From: Brevibacterium sp. W7.2
Lineage (GTDB): Bacteria > Actinomycetota > Actinomycetes > Actinomycetales > Brevibacteriaceae
Direction: 5' to 3'
Assembly: GCF_018137945.1 (NCBI RefSeq)
Contig: NZ_CP073089.1
Span: 248,001-312,000, forward strand
Length of the DNA stretch: 64,000 bases
The notes beneath the pieces are model-generated. The model saw only the letters and a program-made list of their open reading frames with translations, was not told the DNA's origin and made no database searches. Every line of letters begins with the position of its first letter. Within the stretch, counting starts at the first letter, position 1. Of the stretch, positions 59,131 to 64,000 are shown in pieces. The translations under genes and the position numbers were made by a program.

Positions 59131-60120
59131 CTACGCGCCGCTTCCGCCCCCGCGCTGCGCACAGTGCGCGGCGAGGAGGTCGAGGCCCTTTTCGATGCTC
59201 ACGCGCGGCGTCCAGCCCAGCACCTCCTGCGTCCGGCGCTGGTCGAACCAGTGCGCGGTCGAGAGCTGCTCGGCGAGGAACCGGGTGAGCGGGGGTTCGT
59301 CGTCATGGTCGGACAGGTCCCACACCCGCTCGACGAGCGATCCGGCGACCAGCGCCGGCGCCACCGGAATCCGCAGCCGCGGCTCCGCGGCCCCGCCGGC
59401 GATCGCGATCCGCGACATCAGCTCGCCGATCGGCCGCGGCTGGCCGTTCGTGACGACGAGCGCCTCCCCGTGCGTGTGGTCGACGGCGGTCAACGCCGCG
59501 ATGATCGCCTCGACGGCGTTGTCGACGAAGAGCGTGTCGACGAGCGCGGCCCCCGACCCGAGCACCGGCATCCGGCCGTCACGGGCCCGGTCGATGACGC
59601 GTTCGGTCAGCTGGGTGTCGCCGGGACCCCACATGAGGTGCGGCCGGAGGACGAGGACCCGGAAGTCGTCGGCATCGGCAGCCAGCGCGAGCCGCTCCCC
59701 GGCGGCCTTCGTCCGGGCGTACTCGCCCCGGGCATGATCAGGGGAGGCCGGGCCGGCACCGTCACCGACGATCGACTCGCCGGTGTGCGCCACCGACGGT
59801 GACGAGATGTGGACGAACCGCTCCACTCCCGCGGTCTGCGCCGCAGAGATGAGCGTCCGAGTGCCCCCGATGTTGACGGCCGCGAACTCGCTCGGGTCAC
59901 CGGTCAGCGACACCTTCGCGGCGAGGTGGATGACCGCATCGGCCCCGGCGACCGCCTCGGCGACGGCGTTCGGATCGGTCACCGTGCCCAGCACATCGCG
60001 GGCACCCTCGACCCCCGACGGGCGCCGCTGGAGCGTCGTCACCGCGTGGCCGGCGGCGACGAGGGCGCGGGCCACGGACGAGCCGAGCAGGCCCGAGGCT
60101 CCGGTGACGGTGATCTTCAT
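59131..60120 (-). CDS. oleD: OleD: NAD(P)-dependent 2-alkyl-3-ketoalkanoic acid reductase
   Basis: A 329-residue extended SDR. GASGLLGSSVARALVAAGHAV is the Rossmann GxxGxxG turn and EYARTKAAGE the catalytic Tyr-x-x-x-Lys. In the olefin pathway OleD reduces the beta-keto acid made by OleA to a 2-alkyl-3-hydroxyalkanoic acid. The ATG at 60120 has a GAGGAG site. It is the last gene of the cluster, 44 bases after oleBC. The assignment depends strongly on the neighbours. Confidence 0.88.
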   Translation of the reverse strand: MKITVTGASGLLGSSVARALVAAGHAVTTLQRRPSGVEGARDVLGTVTDPNAVAEAVAGADAVIHLAAKVSLTGDPSEFAAVNIGGTRTLISAAQTAGVERFVHISSPSVAHTGESIVGDGAGPASPDHARGEYARTKAAGERLALAADADDFRVLVLRPHLMWGPGDTQLTERVIDRARDGRMPVLGSGAALVDTLFVDNAVEAIIAALTAVDHTHGEALVVTNGQPRPIGELMSRIAIAGGAAEPRLRIPVAPALVAGSLVERVWDLSDHDDEPPLTRFLAEQLSTAHWFDQRRTQEVLGWTPRVSIEKGLDLLAAHCAQRGGGSGA

Positions 60121-60164
60121 GAGACTCCTCAGGTCGGTGGCCGCAGATTGCCGGGTGGCCGCAC

Positions 60165-62996
60165 TCACACGCGGCGGGGAACGCCGTCGCCGGTGAGCAC
60201 GCGAGCGGCCCAGGCGGCCAACCGCGACCGGTCGATCTTCGAGTTGTGGCGGATGTCGGTGGGGAACGCCGGGGCGACGAGCACGGCCGCGAGATCCTGG
60301 CCGTCGACCTCGGCGACCCGGGCGCGCAGCCGGGCGGAGAGGTCGAGCGGGGCGAGGCCCGGTGACAGCGCGGTCCCCTCGGCGTCGAGCACGGCGACGA
60401 GCGCCTGCGTCCCCCGCGGGCCGACCCCGACGACGGCACTGCGGCTGACCTCGGGATCCGTGTCGATGAGCGCCTCGAGCCCGCCGGGACCCACCGGCCC
60501 GCGCGGCGTCGTCACGACGTGCTGCAGCCGTCCCTCGAGCCACACCCGACCGGCGTCGTCGATGTGCCCGATGTCGTTCGTCCGATGCCAGGACCGCCCG
60601 CCGAGGCCATCGCGCGCCGCCTGCGCAGACGTGCGCCAGAGATTGTCGTACCCGGACTTCAGGTGGGCGGCGCTGACGACGAACTCGCCGAGGCGGCCCC
60701 GCGCATCCGTGCCCGTGAGCAGCTCATCGGCGGAGTTCCCCGCGTCGTCGATCGGGGCCAGCGCGAGCTCGACTCCGTCGATCGGGGTGCCCACGCACAC
60801 GCCGAGGTCGTCCCCGGCAGCCGCCGCGGCCACCCCCTCACGGTCGATGTCGGTGAGGAGGAGTCCCTCCGTCATCCCGTACGGCGAGTGGATCGCGGCC
60901 GCGGGGAACACCTCGGCGATGGCGTCCATGAGATCGAGCGGGACCGGCGCGCCGGCGGAGAGGACGAGCTCGACCTGCGCGCACGCGGCCCGCTGCTCGG
61001 CGCTGAGGTCGCCCGCGGTGGCGGCGACATTGCGGTACGCGGCGGGGGAGGCGAAGACCATCGTCGCGTCGCCGGCGATGATCGCCTCGGCGATCGCGGC
61101 CGCGGTGAGCGTCTTCGGCTTCGTCACGGACATGTCCGGCGTCACCGAGGTGGCCCCGATCGCCGGTCCGAGCAGGGCGAACGGCGGGAATCCGGCAACG
61201 AGGCCCGTGCCCTCCCGGACGTCGAAGACGCGGGTGAGGACCGCGGCGAGTGCTGCGATGTCCGCGTGCGTGTAGCGCACGCCCTTCGCCGGACCCGTCG
61301 ACCCGGAGGTGAAGAGGATCGCGGCGTCGTCCGCTCCGGTCGGCGTCGGCAGGGCACCGGTGTGCGGGGTGCGCGCGAGCTCGGTGAGGCTCGTCTCGGT
61401 GCGGAAGAGCCGGCGCTGCAGCGGGCCGAGCGGGGAGACGGAGATCCGGCGACCGGGCCACCCGAACGCCCGGGCGAGGCCGAGTCCGGGCAGCTCCCCG
61501 ATGATCCACTGCGGATCCGCCGAGGTGACCGCCCGCGTCATGCCGCGCGGGCCGAGCCCGGCGTCAGCGACGACGGCGACCGCCCCGATCTTCAGGCACG
61601 CGTAGAGCGCGGCGGTGAGGTTGTTGCCCGGCGGCACGAGCATCGACACCCGGTCACCGGGACGCACGCCGAGGTCGCGCAGGCCGTGCGCGATGCTCGT
61701 CGTGACATGCCACAGCTGCCGCCACGAGATCTGCTGGGCGGGATCCTGCGAGAAGTCCACCGAGGCGATCGTCTCGTCGTCCGCGCGCGCATCGAGGATC
61801 GCGGTGACCGGACGTGGGGCCGGCACCGCGTCCTGCGTCGCGTCCGATGCTGGTGTCGTGGGTGGCACCGAGGCGGTCGGCACCGAAGCGGAGGCGCCGG
61901 TCCCGGCGCCCGCTCCGGAGTCCGCGGCGGCCCCGGAGTCCGCAGCCGTCGGGAACTGCGCGGTGAGCCAGTCGAGGACGAGCCCGGGCACGTCGTAGTC
62001 CTCGCTGACGAGGTGCGAGCCGAGCTCGAAGCGGTGGACGTCGGCCTGCGGGAGGCGCCCGCGGAGGTCGCGGAGGTAGCGCTCGAGGAACACCGGGTCC
62101 TTCGGCCCCCACACGAGGAGCGCGGGACGGTCGAAGGCGGCGATGTCCGCGCCGATGCGCTGCAGTTCGGCATGCGAGGGATGGTGCTCGTCGACGGGGA
62201 TGTCGGCGACGAACCCGCCGATCCCGTGCCGCAGCGACGCGGACTCGTAGGGCGCGCGGAACGCCGCACGGACCTCGGGGGAGAGCTCGCCGAGGCGCAG
62301 CGTGACCCGGAGGAAGCCGTCGGTGACGACGGTGGCCGTCGGCAGCATGGGGCCGGCGAGCGTGGCCCGCAGCGGGGCCGGGAGCGGCGCGTCCTCCGGC
62401 TGGTGGACGGCGGTGTTGAGGCTGATCGCGGCCGCGACCCGGTCGGTGTTCCGGGCCGCCCACCCGAGCGAGAGGACACCGCCCCAGTCATGGCCGATCG
62501 TCACGACGGGATGCTCCGGCCCCGCCTCGGTGGGATCGGGTGCCTCGGTGGGATCGGGTGCGGTGTCGGCCGCGGAACTGCCGGTCGCCTCGGCGAGGAG
62601 GGGCGTGACGACGGCATCGAAATCGGCGATGCGCTGGGAGATGCGGCGCACCTCGGGGCCGTGCGGGGTCGGCAGGCCGTCATGGGTCAGACGCTCGGAG
62701 AACCCCATGTCGAGCTGGTCGGGGGCGATGAGCCGCCACGCGCGCCCACCGGAGCGCGCGGATTCGACGGTGGCCGCGGCGAGGCGGCGCCACAGATACG
62801 ACCACGTCGGGTTGCCGTGGAGGGCGAGGATCGTGCCGGTCGGCTCGATCCCCTCGGCGCGCAGGGTCGACAGCGTGTCGAGGACGTGGAACGCATGCGC
62901 GCCGTCGCCGGTGTCGACCTCGACGATCCGGGACCACGCGGGATCCCATTCGGGCAGCGTCGGGGGAAGGGCGGCCGGCCGTCCGGGATGGTTCAT
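60165..62996 (-). CDS. oleBC: OleBC fusion: beta-lactone decarboxylase plus beta-lactone synthetase
   Basis: A 943-residue fusion. Residues 1 to about 345 are an alpha/beta hydrolase of the haloalkane-dehalogenase type (OleB): ALHGNPTWSYLWRRL oxyanion segment and nucleophile Asp170 in IGHDWGG. An Ala/Ser/Thr/Pro linker of about 50 residues (345-395) joins an AMP-ligase-like domain (OleC) with LFTSGSTGPAKG near residue 562 and SPYGMTEGLLL. OleC adenylates the hydroxy acid to a beta-lactone and OleB decarboxylates this to a cis-alkene. OleBC fusions of this kind are known from actinobacterial olefin producers. Seven bases separate it from the oleA stop. Confidence 0.92.
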   Translation of the reverse strand: MNHPGRPAALPPTLPEWDPAWSRIVEVDTGDGAHAFHVLDTLSTLRAEGIEPTGTILALHGNPTWSYLWRRLAAATVESARSGGRAWRLIAPDQLDMGFSERLTHDGLPTPHGPEVRRISQRIADFDAVVTPLLAEATGSSAADTAPDPTEAPDPTEAGPEHPVVTIGHDWGGVLSLGWAARNTDRVAAAISLNTAVHQPEDAPLPAPLRATLAGPMLPTATVVTDGFLRVTLRLGELSPEVRAAFRAPYESASLRHGIGGFVADIPVDEHHPSHAELQRIGADIAAFDRPALLVWGPKDPVFLERYLRDLRGRLPQADVHRFELGSHLVSEDYDVPGLVLDWLTAQFPTAADSGAAADSGAGAGTGASASVPTASVPPTTPASDATQDAVPAPRPVTAILDARADDETIASVDFSQDPAQQISWRQLWHVTTSIAHGLRDLGVRPGDRVSMLVPPGNNLTAALYACLKIGAVAVVADAGLGPRGMTRAVTSADPQWIIGELPGLGLARAFGWPGRRISVSPLGPLQRRLFRTETSLTELARTPHTGALPTPTGADDAAILFTSGSTGPAKGVRYTHADIAALAAVLTRVFDVREGTGLVAGFPPFALLGPAIGATSVTPDMSVTKPKTLTAAAIAEAIIAGDATMVFASPAAYRNVAATAGDLSAEQRAACAQVELVLSAGAPVPLDLMDAIAEVFPAAAIHSPYGMTEGLLLTDIDREGVAAAAAGDDLGVCVGTPIDGVELALAPIDDAGNSADELLTGTDARGRLGEFVVSAAHLKSGYDNLWRTSAQAARDGLGGRSWHRTNDIGHIDDAGRVWLEGRLQHVVTTPRGPVGPGGLEALIDTDPEVSRSAVVGVGPRGTQALVAVLDAEGTALSPGLAPLDLSARLRARVAEVDGQDLAAVLVAPAFPTDIRHNSKIDRSRLAAWAARVLTGDGVPRRV

Positions 62997-63003
62997 CGAT
63001 GTC

Positions 63004-64000
63004 CTACCACTCGATCTCGGTCATTGCGGTGTTGAGCCCGGAGCCGACGCCCATGCAGAGGATGCGGTCGCCCTTCTCCAGGGACTCGGCCTCACGGCTG
63101 AGCGTGATCGGCAGCGAGGCCGGCCCGACGTTGCCGAGCTCGGGGTACGTCACGGGGATCCGCTCGGGGTCGAGGCCCGCGGCGCGCGTGATCGAGTTCG
63201 TGTGGACGTCGGAGACCTGGTGCATGACGTAGCGGTCCATGTTCCGCCAGTCCCAGCCGTCGTCGTGGGCTTCCTCCCACGCGGCGACGACGAGCTCCAT
63301 GCCGCCGGCGAGCAGTCCCTTCGTGTCGGTGAACATCCCGTTGTGGTCGCCCACGCACAGCTCATGGTGCTGGGTGGCCGCACGGGTGATCCCGCCGAGG
63401 ATGCGGTGGCCCTCCGGATGCCGATCCGCGGGGCCGATGACGGCGGCGGCCGCCCCGGAGCCGAGCGTGAGCGAGGCGAACTCGTTGAGGTACTCCTCAC
63501 GGGTGATGCCGTCGCGGGTGAGCCGACGCAGGGTCGCCTCCTGGACGCGCGAGGCGTCCTCTCCGGCGACGACGAGGGCATAGTCGATCTGCCCGGCATC
63601 GATCATGTTCGCGGCCAGGGTCATGCCGTTGACGAAGCCGAGGCACGCGTTGGCGATGTCGAAGTTCATCGCCTGCGGCCCGAGGCCGATGCCGGCATGG
63701 ACGCCGACGGCCACCGAGGGCTCGAGGTGCTCGCGGGTGACGGAGGTGTTGACCATCAGCCCGATGGCACCCGGCTCGACGCCCGCCTCGGCGAGGGCCT
63801 TCTTGCCGGCGGCCACGGCACCGGCGACGAACTCGGCCGGCTGATCCCAGTTGCGGCGGGCGTCAACGCCTGCCACGCGCTGGAGGAGTCCGGTCGGGAG
63901 TCCGAGGGTGGTCAGGGTATCGGCGAGGCGCTCGTCGAATTCGTGGGAGGTCACTACGTTGGGGGCGATGATCTCGGCCAGACCGAGAAGAGCCACATTC
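63004..64000 (-). CDS. oleA: OleA: thiolase-fold acyl-CoA condensing enzyme (start beyond window)
   Basis: 332 residues are visible; the open frame continues past 64000, and only a few N-terminal residues seem missing because the sequence begins NVALLGLAEI, close to the family start. The active-site Cys is in NACLGFVNGM, the His in YVMHQVSDVHTN and the Asn in GSGLNTAM. OleA condenses two fatty acyl-CoAs head-to-head to a beta-keto acid, the committed step to long-chain internal alkenes. Order oleA-oleBC-oleD is the compact actinobacterial layout. Confidence 0.92.
   Translation of the reverse strand, partial: NVALLGLAEIIAPNVVTSHEFDERLADTLTTLGLPTGLLQRVAGVDARRNWDQPAEFVAGAVAAGKKALAEAGVEPGAIGLMVNTSVTREHLEPSVAVGVHAGIGLGPQAMNFDIANACLGFVNGMTLAANMIDAGQIDYALVVAGEDASRVQEATLRRLTRDGITREEYLNEFASLTLGSGAAAAVIGPADRHPEGHRILGGITRAATQHHELCVGDHNGMFTDTKGLLAGGMELVVAAWEEAHDDGWDWRNMDRYVMHQVSDVHTNSITRAAGLDPERIPVTYPELGNVGPASLPITLSREAESLEKGDRILCMGVGSGLNTAMTEIEW

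Noticed and set aside
60519-63035. An 838-codon frame opposite oleBC
   Set aside because: Antisense shadow with Arg/Gly/Asp-rich sequence and no domains.

Overview
The window is about two-thirds G+C, codons end mostly in G or C, and genes are dense with many four-base stop/start overlaps. With a VIT1-type exporter, an LPxTG-anchored secreted peptidase, a fused oleBC gene and several actinobacterial families, this points to a high-GC actinomycete of the Micrococcales/Brevibacteriaceae type (Brevibacterium-like). Genus is an inference. I saw no tRNA, rRNA, CRISPR array, transposase or integrase.

Layout. 1-5056: tail of an amino-sugar operon (ROK kinase, PfkB sugar-phosphate kinase, class II aldolase, DeoR repressor, NagA), fitting N-acetylgalactosamine/N-acetylglucosamine use through a tagatose-6-phosphate-like route, then a catalytically degraded isochorismatase-like protein. 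5142-6445: a Vsr-like/AbiEi-like nuclease gene between two 73-bp hairpin repeats. 6670-9745: copper cluster (Met/His-rich membrane protein, PCu(A)C lipoprotein, Tat-exported DyP peroxidase). 9894-13845: Ogt and a ProU-type glycine betaine/choline importer. 14308-18268: AroD, small membrane proteins, PabC-like lyase, VIT1 protein. 18593-24858: wall-anchored M28 aminopeptidase, DUF3817 protein, flotillin-like SPFH protein, CDF metal exporter. 24956-31097: tartrate/D-malate dehydrogenase, LysR regulator, DASS dicarboxylate transporter, OSBS/NSAR-type enzyme, FkbM methyltransferase. 31256-37687: M20 peptidase, GCS2 ligase, a small ORF between 135-bp repeats, cupin, AhpD-like protein, aminotransferase, zinc-type ArsR. 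37849-41353: EamA exporter and MocR regulator with overlapping divergent start codons, then a methyltransferase between 45-bp repeats. 41472-49884: orphan Fe-siderophore binding protein, lytic-transglycosylase-like protein, GyrI-like protein, a HEAT protein beside a MerR-HEAT fusion, LssY-C membrane protein, SRPBCC protein, and a MarR regulator divergent from an RG/GF-rich protein. 49920-57468: propionyl/acetyl-CoA synthetase, then LysR, ornithine-cyclodeaminase-like protein, FAD amine oxidase, Amt and PII. 57582-64000: acidic-tailed membrane protein, P-loop kinase-like protein, and the oleA-oleBC-oleD cluster for long-chain olefins.

The least explained structure is a set of genes bracketed by direct repeats: the nuclease (73-bp hairpins), a 115-residue ORF (135-bp repeats that include the 3' end of the preceding gene) and a methyltransferase (45-bp repeats made of the 3' end of the preceding gene). 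Two further genes have their stop-codon region repeated in short tandem. Recombination between the repeats would remove each gene and restore one junction. A second genome-scale signal is the very frequent 9-mer CCGAGGCGG (and complement), in coding sequence and in intergenic hairpins.
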